DNA of 24,254 nt from SZUA-430 sp034440175 (GTDB taxonomy: Bacteria > Pseudomonadota > Alphaproteobacteria > Micropepsales > Micropepsaceae), in assembly GCA_034440175.1 (NCBI GenBank), contig JAWXBO010000220.1, positions 1 to 24,254 on the forward strand. Direction: 5' to 3'. Made by a program: the position numbers and the translations under genes. The first letter of the stretch is position 1. Each line of letters begins with the position of its first letter. The notes under the pieces were generated by a model, which was not told the origin of the DNA, made no database searches, and worked only from the letters and a program-made list of their open reading frames with translations. Positions 15,079 to 22,674 of this stretch are shown here, piece after piece.

Positions 15079-15107
15079 ATTTAGGGACTGGCGCTGTTAA
15101 GGTCAAG
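15079..15107 (-). promoter_or_regulatory. groESL promoter with RpoH-like and housekeeping-like boxes
   Basis: Minus-strand CTTGACC (15107-15101) is followed after 14 bases by CCCTAAAT (15086-15079), close to the sigma-32 consensus. The same bases also read TTGACC-N17-TAAATC, usable by the housekeeping sigma factor. CIRCE begins about 14 bases downstream. Confidence 0.65.
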
Positions 15108-15184
15108 GGGGCGCGAAAGAAAATGGCGTGGGTAATTTATTGTCGTTATTTCAACAGGTTACGTGACTTTTCCTGATCCGGAAC

Positions 15185-15787
15185 TCAATATTTCACGCTG
15201 CACCCATAAGCATCTGTGGCCTTCTCTTTGACTACATGACCCACTCTGACGGCGGCAAAGGCTTCGCGGACGTAGTTGCGCGCTGTGGCAATTGTAGCTG
15301 TATCGGTCGAGGGTTGATCATCAATTGCGCCCATGTAGCGAAGCTTTCCCGTTTTATCGATGACGAACATATGTGGGGTCGTTTGGGCGTCGTAAGCACG
15401 GCCGATCATGCCGGTGGGATCGAGCAGCACGGCAGTTGGATTGGCGCTGCGTGAGGCACTTAATTGGTTGGCCCCAGCGCCATTGACGTGACCCTGCTTT
15501 CCAGGTGCGGACGAAATGATGGAGAGCCAAACGGCACCCTTCGATGTCAGCTCCTGCTGCAGTTTCTGCATGTTGCCGGAATTGTAGTGTTTCTTCACGT
15601 AGGGGCAGCCGTCGTTCGTCCATTCCAGGATGACTGTTTTTCCGGCGAAGTCGCTGAGGGAGCGCGACTTGCCGTTTGAGTCGATCGCCGTGAACGCCGG
15701 CGCCAGTTGACCGATGCTTGGCTCGGCCCTCGCGCTTTGCAGCGAAAGGCCCAACAGTGCGATGATTGCGAAAATCGTGCGTGTCAT
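15185..15787 (-). CDS. Periplasmic thioredoxin-fold redoxin (AhpC/TSA-like)
   Basis: A 200-residue protein with a signal peptide (hydrophobic 4-16, cut near SARA-EPS). A redoxin domain follows: IGQLAPAFTAIDSNGKSRSL and VILEWTNDGCPYVKKHY, where Cys61 sits at the peroxidatic/thioredoxin position but the second CXXC cysteine is Tyr. It continues through TPHMFVIDKTGKLRYMGAIDD. A second Cys (C196, AYGCSVKY) near the C-terminus could be a resolving or partner cysteine. The start ATGA overlaps the stop of the DsbD-like gene, so they are coupled; that neighbour probably keeps it reduced. Its client is unknown. Confidence 0.88.
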   Translation of the reverse strand: MTRTIFAIIALLGLSLQSARAEPSIGQLAPAFTAIDSNGKSRSLSDFAGKTVILEWTNDGCPYVKKHYNSGNMQKLQQELTSKGAVWLSIISSAPGKQGHVNGAGANQLSASRSANPTAVLLDPTGMIGRAYDAQTTPHMFVIDKTGKLRYMGAIDDQPSTDTATIATARNYVREAFAAVRVGHVVKEKATDAYGCSVKY

Positions 15788-17892
15788 TTGCTGGTTCCCA
15801 GTGTTTTAAGCATAAGCGATTCCGTCAGAATTTGCGGCAAGATCTCCGGCTCAAGCCCGCCTGCAGGATAATACAAATAGAGCGGGACGCCGTCGCGGGC
15901 GTGCTGCCTGAGCAGGCTGCTGATTTCGGGGTTTTGATTTGTCCAGTCGCCAACCAGGTAGGTGGTGTTTGCCGACTTGAAGGCGGCGAGCACTTTGGGA
16001 GAGGCGAGCGCTACTTTTTCATTATACAAACAGCTGACGCACCATGCCGCTGTCAGATTTACGAACACCGGCTTTCCCTGCGCACGGAAGCCGGCCAGGC
16101 GCGCGGCTGTGTAGGGTTGTGCCAGTCCGCCCACGGCCGCCGGTTCGAATTCGGTTTTCTTTCCTTCAAGCGGCACCGTGACGAGCGCAATTGCGGCTGC
16201 GAAGGCAATGACAAAGAGGATGCCACTGGCCGCTGATCGCCTGGTTTGCGCCATGCCAAAGGCCCACGCCGCAAGCGCCAAGCAAACGATACCGATCATC
16301 ACGCGGAACAAGCCTTCCGGTGAGACTTGTTGCGAGAGAACCCACACAAGCCAAACTGCAGCGCCATACATCGGGAACGCGAGGAACTGCTTGAAGCGTT
16401 CCATCCAGGCGCCGGGTTTTGGCAACAGGCGAATGAGGGCCGGGCTAAAACTGAACACCACCCAGGGCAAGGCCAATCCGAAACCCAAGGCGAGAAAAAT
16501 TGCGATGGTGATCGCCGCCGGTTGGGTGAAGGCGTAGCTCATGGCAGCGCCCATGAAGGGTGCCGTGCAAGGGGCCGCGACGACGACGGCGAGCACGCCG
16601 GTGAAGAACGTGCCGATCAGTCCGCCCTGACGCGAAAGCCCTTCGCCTGCACCTTGAAGCGAGGAGCCGAACTGAAACAGGCCGGATAGATTGAAACCGA
16701 TCAGGGCCAAGACATAGGCGAGGACCGCGACCGAAAGCGGCGATTGCAACTGGAAGCCCCAACCGGCGTCTTCACCGGTACTGCGCAGCCATAACAATGC
16801 GCCTGCGAGCCCCGCAAAAGTCGTCATGACGCCCAGCAGATAAGCAATGCCGTCAATCCATGGGCGTTCGGTGTGACCCGACTTTACGAGTGCGAGAGCC
16901 TTCATCGACAGGATGGGAAACACACAGGGCATCAAATTCAGAATGAGACCGCCCAGAATTGCAAACAGGATCGCTTGCACCAGCGGCATCTGGGATGCAG
17001 CGGCTGTGGGCGATGCCGGTACGCCGCCGCGTTGCAGGGAGACTTCGTATGACTTCCCACCGGCGAGCACCAAGACGCCGTCGATCTTGTCGATCTCGCC
17101 ACGGCGTTCGACGTCGCGCAGCCGCCAGCCTGGCGGCACAGCAATGGCGAAGCCGGCGCCACGTGGTTCTGAGACTTGCAGCGCGGAGGCTTTGATCAGT
17201 CCTTTGGTGTAGGGAAAAAACTGAGCGCGAAGCCCACGCTCCATTAGGTCCTGTGTGGGAACAAAATACAGAGTTACCGCTTCACCACCCAGAGAGAAGC
17301 GCGTCTCAAACGGTGCGGACGACGACGGTTCACGGGCGCGGGATGCTGCGAAGGCCTGGCGCCATTCGGGGTTGGGCGCCGGATCAGTCGCGACTACAGG
17401 AAGCGTGAGGTCGAGGGAGGCTTGCTCGGGTACGCAAATGTCCTTGCATACCAGCCAAGCGGCATCGACCTTGACCGTGACGATGTCGCCGGGGCGCAAT
17501 CCGGCGGGTACAGTCACTTCCGAGCGCAGGAGGATTTGCTCCGAAAAGCCATAGTTGGCGAGCTCACCGAACGGGATGCGTTCGGGATGCGGCCACTTGA
17601 TATCCGAGGCGACAAATCCGGGTGGAAGGGTCCACGACAAGGTTGTCGGCTCGCCGGACTCGCCGGGATTGCGCCAATAGGTGTGCCACTGGGGCTGCAT
17701 GCGCTGATGGAGTGCGAAAGAGATCGTGCCGCCTGCTGCGGGAATGCCTATGACTTCCGAGACCAGGCGCGCCTCGACGCGCGGCGTCGTGGCCACATCT
17801 GCGGCCCTCGCAACGCTCGCGCCCATTGCTGCCGCGAGGGTGAGCGCCGTCAACAATCGTGTTAAAACTGACGTCAATGCCGCTCCCCACAC
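15784..17892 (-). CDS. DsbD/ScsB-family transmembrane protein-disulfide reductase
   Basis: A 702-residue inner-membrane protein that carries electrons from cytoplasmic thioredoxin to the periplasm. After a signal segment (about 8-30), the periplasmic N-domain has Cys149 and Cys153 (WLVCKDICVPEQ). The central membrane domain (about 305-575, roughly eight helices) has the two redox cysteines in LNLMPCVFPILSMKAL (C323) and VVAAPCTAPFMGAA (C442). The C-terminal thioredoxin domain has the motif AAWCVSCLYNEK (C618 and C621). All three Cys pairs are present, so electron relay should work. It is larger than E. coli DsbD (about 565 residues), and the long N-domain suggests the ScsB type. The GTG start at 17892 lacks a clear ribosome site. 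It is coupled to the redoxin. Confidence 0.92.
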   Translation of the reverse strand: MWGAALTSVLTRLLTALTLAAAMGASVARAADVATTPRVEARLVSEVIGIPAAGGTISFALHQRMQPQWHTYWRNPGESGEPTTLSWTLPPGFVASDIKWPHPERIPFGELANYGFSEQILLRSEVTVPAGLRPGDIVTVKVDAAWLVCKDICVPEQASLDLTLPVVATDPAPNPEWRQAFAASRAREPSSSAPFETRFSLGGEAVTLYFVPTQDLMERGLRAQFFPYTKGLIKASALQVSEPRGAGFAIAVPPGWRLRDVERRGEIDKIDGVLVLAGGKSYEVSLQRGGVPASPTAAASQMPLVQAILFAILGGLILNLMPCVFPILSMKALALVKSGHTERPWIDGIAYLLGVMTTFAGLAGALLWLRSTGEDAGWGFQLQSPLSVAVLAYVLALIGFNLSGLFQFGSSLQGAGEGLSRQGGLIGTFFTGVLAVVVAAPCTAPFMGAAMSYAFTQPAAITIAIFLALGFGLALPWVVFSFSPALIRLLPKPGAWMERFKQFLAFPMYGAAVWLVWVLSQQVSPEGLFRVMIGIVCLALAAWAFGMAQTRRSAASGILFVIAFAAAIALVTVPLEGKKTEFEPAAVGGLAQPYTAARLAGFRAQGKPVFVNLTAAWCVSCLYNEKVALASPKVLAAFKSANTTYLVGDWTNQNPEISSLLRQHARDGVPLYLYYPAGGLEPEILPQILTESLMLKTLGTSK

Positions 17893-17998
17893 CGCTTTGA
17901 ATTCAGGTTATATAGCGGAGTAACAATGGGACAGCGAGTGTCTCAAGAGGCTTAATGCGCGGCGCTCGCGCGAGTGTGAACAGAAGGAACTCAACGAA

Positions 17999-19027
17999 AT
18001 GCGCAATTCGAACCGGCAGTGGCGGCTGAAACACCGGCCCGTGGGCGAGATCAAGCCTGGCGATCTGGAATTGAGCGAGGCGCCCAAGCCGGTGCCGGGA
18101 CCCGGCGAAATTCTGGTGCGCAATGTCTATCTGTCGCTCGATCCGACAAACCGCATCTGGATGAGCGATATGGAGCAATACATGCCGCCGGTTGTGATCG
18201 GCGATGTGATGCGCGGCGGAACGATCGGCATTGTCGAACAGTCAAACGCGCCGGGATTTGAGGTTGGCGACATCGCCATGCCCGGCATGGGCGGCTGGCA
18301 GGATTATTCGCTGGGCGCGACGAGTGGACCCTTCGCGTCGCGCAAACTGCCCAAGCTGCCGGGCGTGCCGATGACGTCGTATATGAGTGCGCTGGGGTTT
18401 ACGGGGGCTACCGCCTATTTCGGTCTGCTTGATCTTGGGCAACCCAAGGCAGGCGAGACGGTTGTGGTTTCTGCGGCGGCTGGCGCCGTGGGCCAGATCG
18501 CCGGGCAGATTGCAAAGCTCAAAGGTTGCCGGGTTGTGGGCATTGCGGGCTCGGACGACAAGTGCCGTTATGTGGTCAAGGATCTAGGTTTCGATGCCTG
18601 CATCAATTACAAGAAAGAAGATGTGGCGAGCGCCTTGAAACGTGAATGTCCACAAGGCATCGACATCGATTTTGAGAATGCGGGCGGTACGATTCTGGAT
18701 GCTGTTCTCGCCAACATCAATCTGAAAGCACGCATCGTGCTGTGCGGTCTGATCTCGCAGTACAATGCGACGGGCCCGGTGCCAGGTCCCTATAATTTCA
18801 CCAACATCCTGATGAAGCGCGCCCGGGTTGAGGGCTTCATTATCATCGACTATATCCACCGCTTCGACGAGTTTGCGATGCAGATGGCGCAGTGGGTGCT
18901 GGCGGGCAAGGTGAAGGACCGGGTCGATGTGGCGGAGGGGCTTGAGAACGCGGTGACGACGCTGGGCAAATTGTTTACCGGTGGAAATACCGGAAAGCTC
19001 TTGGTACGCGTGAGCAAGGAGGCATGA
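17999..19027 (+). CDS. NADP-dependent MDR-superfamily oxidoreductase (CurA/prostaglandin-reductase-like)
   Basis: A 342-residue zinc-free medium-chain dehydrogenase/reductase of the leukotriene-B4-dehydrogenase / YncB-CurA type, which reduces activated alkenals and alkenones with NADPH. The family opening NRQWRLKHRPVGEIKPGDLEL, YLSLDPTNRIWMSD (44-57), and the dinucleotide-binding VVVSAAAGAVGQIAGQIAKL (155-174) are followed by CRVVGIAGSDDKC and DFENAGGTILDAVLANI. No catalytic-zinc ligands are seen. GAAGGA about 10 bases before the ATG at 17999 supports the start. It overlaps the acetyltransferase gene by four bases (ATGA) and is divergent from the DsbD-like gene. Confidence 0.93.
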   Translation: MRNSNRQWRLKHRPVGEIKPGDLELSEAPKPVPGPGEILVRNVYLSLDPTNRIWMSDMEQYMPPVVIGDVMRGGTIGIVEQSNAPGFEVGDIAMPGMGGWQDYSLGATSGPFASRKLPKLPGVPMTSYMSALGFTGATAYFGLLDLGQPKAGETVVVSAAAGAVGQIAGQIAKLKGCRVVGIAGSDDKCRYVVKDLGFDACINYKKEDVASALKRECPQGIDIDFENAGGTILDAVLANINLKARIVLCGLISQYNATGPVPGPYNFTNILMKRARVEGFIIIDYIHRFDEFAMQMAQWVLAGKVKDRVDVAEGLENAVTTLGKLFTGGNTGKLLVRVSKEA

Positions 19028-19440
19028 CAAAGCTTTCCATCAGCATTGAGGCGCCGCCTGCTAAAGACACACTCAGTGTCATCGACAAGGGGCTCGACGT
19101 CTATAATGCGCAGTTTTCGCCAGCGCACTGGGAAGAGTTTGCTGTCGCACTGAAAACCGATGATGGCGAGGTTAAAGGCGGCATCTCCGCGTTGGCTTGG
19201 TCGGGGCTGTTGTTCATCAAGTGGCTGTGGATCGACGAGGCGCATCGCCGGGGCGGGCATGGACGGGCGTTGATGGCAGCGGCGGAAGCAGAGGGGCGCC
19301 GGCGCGGCTGCAGCGTGATAGCGCTCGACACCTTCGAGTTTCAGGCGCGGCCGTTCTACGAGAAACTTGGGTTCAGTGTTTTTGGAACGCTTGATTATCC
19401 GGCAGGGTTCAAGCGGTATTATTTGCAGAAGGCGCTTTAG
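19024..19440 (+). CDS. GNAT-family N-acetyltransferase
   Basis: A 138-residue acetyl-CoA-dependent N-acetyltransferase. The core LLFIKWLWIDEAHRRGGHGRALM (62-84) includes the acetyl-CoA pyrophosphate loop R-R-G-G-H-G-R. The C-terminal ALDTFEFQARPFYEKLGFSVFG (100-121) is the usual GNAT motif B. It overlaps the oxidoreductase gene by ATGA, so the two are coupled. The substrate is unknown. Confidence 0.92.
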   Translation: MTKLSISIEAPPAKDTLSVIDKGLDVYNAQFSPAHWEEFAVALKTDDGEVKGGISALAWSGLLFIKWLWIDEAHRRGGHGRALMAAAEAEGRRRGCSVIALDTFEFQARPFYEKLGFSVFGTLDYPAGFKRYYLQKAL

Positions 19441-19504
19441 GAAGAGTTTCACGCGATTGCGCGCGAAGGTAGAAAAGCCGCGAAGGTCAATCTCCAAACA
19501 TTCT

Positions 19505-19674
19505 CGTCATCCCGGACGCAGTGCGGTGTGGAGCGAAGCGAAATGCCGCTCTGCAGATCCGGGACCCACCCGGGGTTCGAGCTCCAAAACAAACTGCACC
19601 TGGACAGGAACCACCGCACCTCGCTTGGGCCCCGTGTCTGCGGAGCAGCATGCTGCACCGCGCACGGGGTGACG
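19505..19674. repeat. Dispersed intergenic repeat with imperfect terminal inverted ends
   Basis: Begins CGTCATCCCGGACGC and ends GCGCACGGGGTGACG, an imperfect inverted pair. Inside are CTCTGCAGATCCGGGACC and a perfect 12-bp palindrome GCAGCATGCTGC near 19645. This composition is typical of widespread alphaproteobacterial intergenic repeats. The flanking stretches 19441-19504 and 19675-19727 hold no gene; a T-run follows at about 19678, so the right end may help termination. Only one copy is in this window. Confidence 0.65.
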
Positions 19675-19727
19675 AAGTTTTTTTGTTTCGGATGAGATTC
19701 GCGTGAGTCCTCTTTTGCGGATTACGT

Positions 19728-20399
19728 TCAATGAGATTCGAGGCGACGGGCCGGGTCAATGCGCCAGTAGAAATAGGATAGAGCCACGGCGGCCGTCACC
19801 GAAACAAGCACCGAGCCGATCAATACGAACAACGAAAGTTTGGCGCCGAGCACGAACCACGCAATCATTGTGACAAGCCCCGACAGCACGAACAGGCGCC
19901 CCGTTACGCGATGGGTTTTTTCCCACGCGTATTCGCTGGACAGGGTCCAAGGGGTGCGAACACCGCCGAACCAGTTGGAGCGCGTCTTGCCGAGATAATT
20001 TCCCAAACCCGCGATCAAAACGCAAAGCCCCGGGATCAGGGCGTTGGCCATATCGACAGACTGGCCCAGGGCTCCCAGCGTTATCAGGACATGGAGGTAG
20101 GCCAGAAATAGGCCGAGCAAAATCGTGGCGGCGTTCCAGAACTTGCCGCTTGCCTCCAGGTTTGCACGGCGCGGATCGAAGCGTGGAAGCGTCCACATCA
20201 TTGCCGTGATCAGTAGCGTCAAGGCTGGGAAAAACACGAGAGCTTCTGATTTGGAAGCGAACCTGTCGATGTGGCCCTCGAGGTTCCAGTGAACGGGAAT
20301 TTGAGCGCCGTCGGGAATTTGGTTCCAGGCCCAGGCCGATAAGCCCGCCATGCTTGCGATCAGCACTCCATTTGCGATCAGCATCGGACGATAGTTCAT
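19728..20399 (-). CDS. sdpI: SdpI/DUF1648-family membrane protein
   Basis: A 223-residue multi-pass protein of the SdpI (YhfL/SdpI) family, which in Bacillus subtilis gives immunity to the SDP cannibalism toxin. The DUF1648 N-terminal part is visible: a first helix (8-26), then IPVHWNLEGHIDRFASKSEAL (34-54). The SdpI C-terminal part has LGKTRSNWFGGVRTPWTLSSEYAWEKTHRVTGRLF (about 135-170), a strong family match. About six membrane helices are visible. It follows the repressor gene by 4 bases with a strong GGAAGGAG ribosome site. In proteobacteria, where SDP toxin is absent, the role is unclear; protection against envelope-active peptides is inferred. Confidence 0.88.
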   Translation of the reverse strand: MNYRPMLIANGVLIASMAGLSAWAWNQIPDGAQIPVHWNLEGHIDRFASKSEALVFFPALTLLITAMMWTLPRFDPRRANLEASGKFWNAATILLGLFLAYLHVLITLGALGQSVDMANALIPGLCVLIAGLGNYLGKTRSNWFGGVRTPWTLSSEYAWEKTHRVTGRLFVLSGLVTMIAWFVLGAKLSLFVLIGSVLVSVTAAVALSYFYWRIDPARRLESH

Positions 20400-20403
20400 G
20401 CGA

Positions 20404-20676
20404 TTAACGCTCCTTCCCTTTGGTGCCGGCCAGAGCCATGAAGGCCCCCAGCGCTTCTTCCATGACGGACATATTCAGATGGTACATGATCGTGGTGCCC
20501 TGGCGTTGCGTGGTGACCAGGCCGGCGTTTTTCAGAACAGTGAAATGGCCCGAGAGCGTGGGTTTGGCGATCGGAAAATGCTCCGCGATATCACCCGCAC
20601 ACATCGCGCGCTTGCGCAGCAGTTTCAAAATGTCCCTGCGTACGGGATGGGCGAGAGCTTCGAAAACCTGGTTCAT
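20404..20676 (-). CDS. sdpR: ArsR/SdpR-type winged-helix autorepressor
   Basis: A 90-residue ArsR-family repressor. MNQVFEALAHPVRRDILKLLRKR, AGDIAEHFPIAKPTLSGHFTVLKNAGLV (recognition helix about 35-54) and the wing TTQRQGTTIMYHLN are typical. No metal-binding CXC motif is present, which fits the SdpR group. It is followed after 4 bases by sdpI and preceded directly by a 28-bp palindrome overlapping the promoter, so it should repress its own operon. The transcript is probably leaderless: the predicted start site falls at the ATG and no ribosome site precedes it. Confidence 0.92.
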   Translation of the reverse strand: MNQVFEALAHPVRRDILKLLRKRAMCAGDIAEHFPIAKPTLSGHFTVLKNAGLVTTQRQGTTIMYHLNMSVMEEALGAFMALAGTKGKER

Positions 20677-20712
20677 ATTTCGTTATTTAGGCAATTACCG
20701 AAATAAAGTCAA
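20677..20712 (-). promoter_or_regulatory. sdpRI promoter and palindromic operator
   Basis: On the minus strand TTGACT (20712-20707), a 17-base spacer and TAAATA (20689-20684) form a good housekeeping promoter. The 28-bp interrupted palindrome 20677-20704 (ATTTCG...CGAAAT arms, with further matched A/T positions inside) covers the -10 and ends against the start codon. This is the natural position for SdpR binding. Binding is inferred. Confidence 0.75.
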
Positions 20713-20794
20713 GAGGGGGCTCTTTAACCCCATCAGGAAATCCTCTATGGAACGGCGGACCCTGCGCCGCACCGTCGAGGAGCATTGACCCTGC

Positions 20795-21436
20795 ATGTTT
20801 GAGATTTTCCTTGCCTCGCTTGTGACGTTCTTCGTGGTGATCGACCCGCCAGGCGTGACGCCGATGTTCGCGTCGCTGACACAGGACATGCCGCCGGCGT
20901 GGCGGCGGCGCATGGCGTGGAAAAGCATTGCGGTGGCGACTTTCATCCTGTCCGGATTTGCCTTTGGCGGTGAGTGGGTTCTGGACAAGCTGCATGTCAG
21001 CCTGGATGCATTTCGTATCGCCGGTGGCTTGCTCTTGTTCCTGATCGCGCTCGACATGCTGTTCGAGACGCGCACACGGCGACGTGAGGCGCGGAACGAG
21101 AAAGTACTGGAAGAGCGCCGCTCCCATCCCGGTGAACACGAGGATATTTCCGTGTTTCCTTTGGCCATCCCGCTGATCGCGGGGCCGGGCTCGATTGCCT
21201 CGGTGATGCTGCTGTTCGCACAGCACGTGGAGTGGGCGGCACGGGGCGCGATCCTTGCCGGGATTGCGGTCAACCTGGCGTTGACGCTGGCTGTGTTTCT
21301 GCTGGCTTCGCGCATGAGCCACCTGATGAGCGCTACGCTTGCCGCGATTGTGACGAAAGTATTCGGGATCCTCCTCGCGGCACTGGCGGCCCAGTTCACC
21401 ATCGACGGGATCAAAAGCGCGTTTGGCCTGGGGTGA
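20795..21436 (+). CDS. MarC-family (UPF0056) integral membrane protein
   Basis: A 213-residue inner-membrane protein of the MarC family, whose function is still not settled. FLASLVTFFVVIDPPGVTPMFASLT (5-29) carries the family's D-P-x-G-x-x-P-x-F motif, repeated in the second half as FPLAIPLIAGPGSIASVMLL (about 120-139). Six membrane helices are visible with a charged cytoplasmic loop (TRRREARNEKVLEERRSHPGEHED) in the middle. It is divergent from the sdpRI operon. Only a distant GAGGAG (about 13 bases) precedes the ATG at 20795. Confidence 0.9.
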   Translation: MFEIFLASLVTFFVVIDPPGVTPMFASLTQDMPPAWRRRMAWKSIAVATFILSGFAFGGEWVLDKLHVSLDAFRIAGGLLLFLIALDMLFETRTRRREARNEKVLEERRSHPGEHEDISVFPLAIPLIAGPGSIASVMLLFAQHVEWAARGAILAGIAVNLALTLAVFLLASRMSHLMSATLAAIVTKVFGILLAALAAQFTIDGIKSAFGLG

Positions 21437-21456
21437 GGTTGGTGAGGGTAGGCCCC

Positions 21457-21485
21457 TTGACATACGACAACTGATTCTTTATGAT
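21457..21485 (+). promoter_or_regulatory. Consensus housekeeping promoter of SnoaL-tetR operon
   Basis: TTGACA (21457-21462), exactly 17 bases, TATGAT (21480-21485): a near-perfect sigma-70-type promoter, strong by alphaproteobacterial standards. The predicted start site is near 21492. Confidence 0.85.
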
Positions 21486-21492
21486 ACATTTG

Positions 21493-21505
21493 CCTCATTA
21501 AGAGG
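21493..21505 (+). promoter_or_regulatory. Candidate TetR operator
   Basis: CCTC-ATTAA-GAGG is a short perfect inverted repeat at the predicted transcription start of an operon that encodes a TetR regulator. It is placed as an autorepressor site would be, but it is short and unproven. Confidence 0.3.
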
Positions 21506-21528
21506 TTTCTGTTTTATGGGAGAGCGCG

Positions 21529-21957
21529 ATGAGAACGAATCGGGGAGAGATGGACAAGGCCATCAACGATCATTTCGGTTTTGAAGCCGCTGACAATCTT
21601 GATGGCGTGATGGCAAGCCTTGCAGACGAGGTCGAGCACGAAGTGGTGCCCTCCCCGGTTGGCGTGCAGCACGAAAAGGCGCAGGTGCGCGATTATTACG
21701 CAATGCTGTTCGCGTCGGTGAAGGGGGAAGGCGTGACGCCGCTCAAGCGCTATTACGGCGAAGATTTTGTTGTCGACGAGACGATGTGGCATGGTCAGAT
21801 TTCGGATGGGCGCGCGTTCCTGTGCGACGGCAAGAGTGGGAAGGTGAGCTTCCGTTTGTTGCACATCTTCGAGTTCAAAAACGGCAAGATTGCGCGAGAG
21901 CAAGCGTGGTGTGATCTTGCCGCGATTCAACGCCAGCTTGGCGTGAAGCTGAGCTGA
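21529..21957 (+). CDS. SnoaL-like/NTF2-fold protein
   Basis: A 142-residue protein with the cone-shaped SnoaL/ketosteroid-isomerase fold. ADEVEHEVVPSPVGVQHEKAQVRDYYAMLFASV, VVDETMWHGQI and the C-terminal strand pair VSFRLLHIFEFKNGKIAREQAWCDLAAI match the family pattern. Members are isomerases, cyclases, dehydratases or binding proteins, so the reaction cannot be named. GGGAGAG just before the ATG at 21529 supports this start. tetR follows after 4 bases, so the TetR protein probably controls this gene. Confidence 0.82.
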   Translation: MRTNRGEMDKAINDHFGFEAADNLDGVMASLADEVEHEVVPSPVGVQHEKAQVRDYYAMLFASVKGEGVTPLKRYYGEDFVVDETMWHGQISDGRAFLCDGKSGKVSFRLLHIFEFKNGKIAREQAWCDLAAIQRQLGVKLS

Positions 21958-21961
21958 CCCG

Positions 21962-22600
21962 ATGACCGCACCGCACGACCCTCGTGCCAACCAAAAGCAG
22001 CGCACGCGCGCGGCCATTGTCGAAGCTGCGGCGCGGTTGTTAGCTGGCGGCGTCGAGCCCACCGTCGCTACTGCAGCGGAAGCAGCGAAGGTGTCGCGCG
22101 CCACGGCCTATCGCTATTTTCCAACGCCCGAAGCCTTGCACATCGAGATCGCGGGCGTCACACCTGCCTATGCGCCGGTGGAAGTGTTGATCCAGGCGCT
22201 CGCGGGTGATGACAGCGAAGCGCGCTTGCTGGCATTCGTTGGAAAGTTCAATGCGATCACTTTCGCCGAGGAAGCGCGTATGCGTATGGCGCTGAAAGTC
22301 TACCTTGATACGTGGTTCGCATCTCGCGGCGACGAGGCGAAAGCACCTGCGATTCGCGAGGGGCGGCGCATGCGCTGGCTCGATCGCGTGCTCGAGCCTG
22401 CGCGCCGGGACATGACGAAGGCGCGATGGCGGCGCCTGCAGGCCGCGCTGGCGCTGACGGGCGGCACTGAGGTCATGGTCATCATGAAAGATGTTTGCCG
22501 GCTGGACGACGCCGAAGCGCAGGAGGTGTTGCTGTGGGCGGCGCAGACGCTTTTGCGTGCGGGACTTGAAGACGCGGCGGCCAAGAACGCGCGGCGATAG
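21962..22600 (+). CDS. TetR-family transcriptional regulator
   Basis: A 212-residue regulator. The N-terminal helix-turn-helix is RAAIVEAAARLLAGGVEPTVATAAEAAKVSRATAYRYFPTPEALHIEI (about 17-64), with the recognition helix VSRATAYRYF. The C-terminal ligand domain is helical with a basic stretch near 125-150 and is not assignable to a ligand class. It is the second gene of the operon behind the consensus promoter at 21457 and probably autoregulates it. The stop codon lies inside the first copy of a 41-bp repeat shared with the promoter region of the next gene. Confidence 0.92.
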   Translation: MTAPHDPRANQKQRTRAAIVEAAARLLAGGVEPTVATAAEAAKVSRATAYRYFPTPEALHIEIAGVTPAYAPVEVLIQALAGDDSEARLLAFVGKFNAITFAEEARMRMALKVYLDTWFASRGDEAKAPAIREGRRMRWLDRVLEPARRDMTKARWRRLQAALALTGGTEVMVIMKDVCRLDDAEAQEVLLWAAQTLLRAGLEDAAAKNARR

Positions 22601-22638
22601 TACCCCCTATCATTGGTTAGTGACACGGAAGGCGCAAA
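22598..22638. repeat. 41-bp direct repeat, copy A
   Basis: Starts TAGTACCCCCTATCATT and ends TGACACGGAAGGCGCAAA. It matches copy B (23951-23991) at 34 of 41 positions without gaps and in the same orientation. It begins at the tetR stop codon and lies downstream of the serine hydrolase gene. Confidence 0.8.
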
Positions 22639-22674
22639 CACGAGATATTGGAAATCTTGATCGTTGGTATGCCC

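Noticed and set aside
20687..21498. Two long open frames opposite marC
   Set aside because: They lie antisense to a clear MarC gene, have low-complexity Arg/His-rich translations and match no family; they are frame shadows of GC-rich coding DNA.
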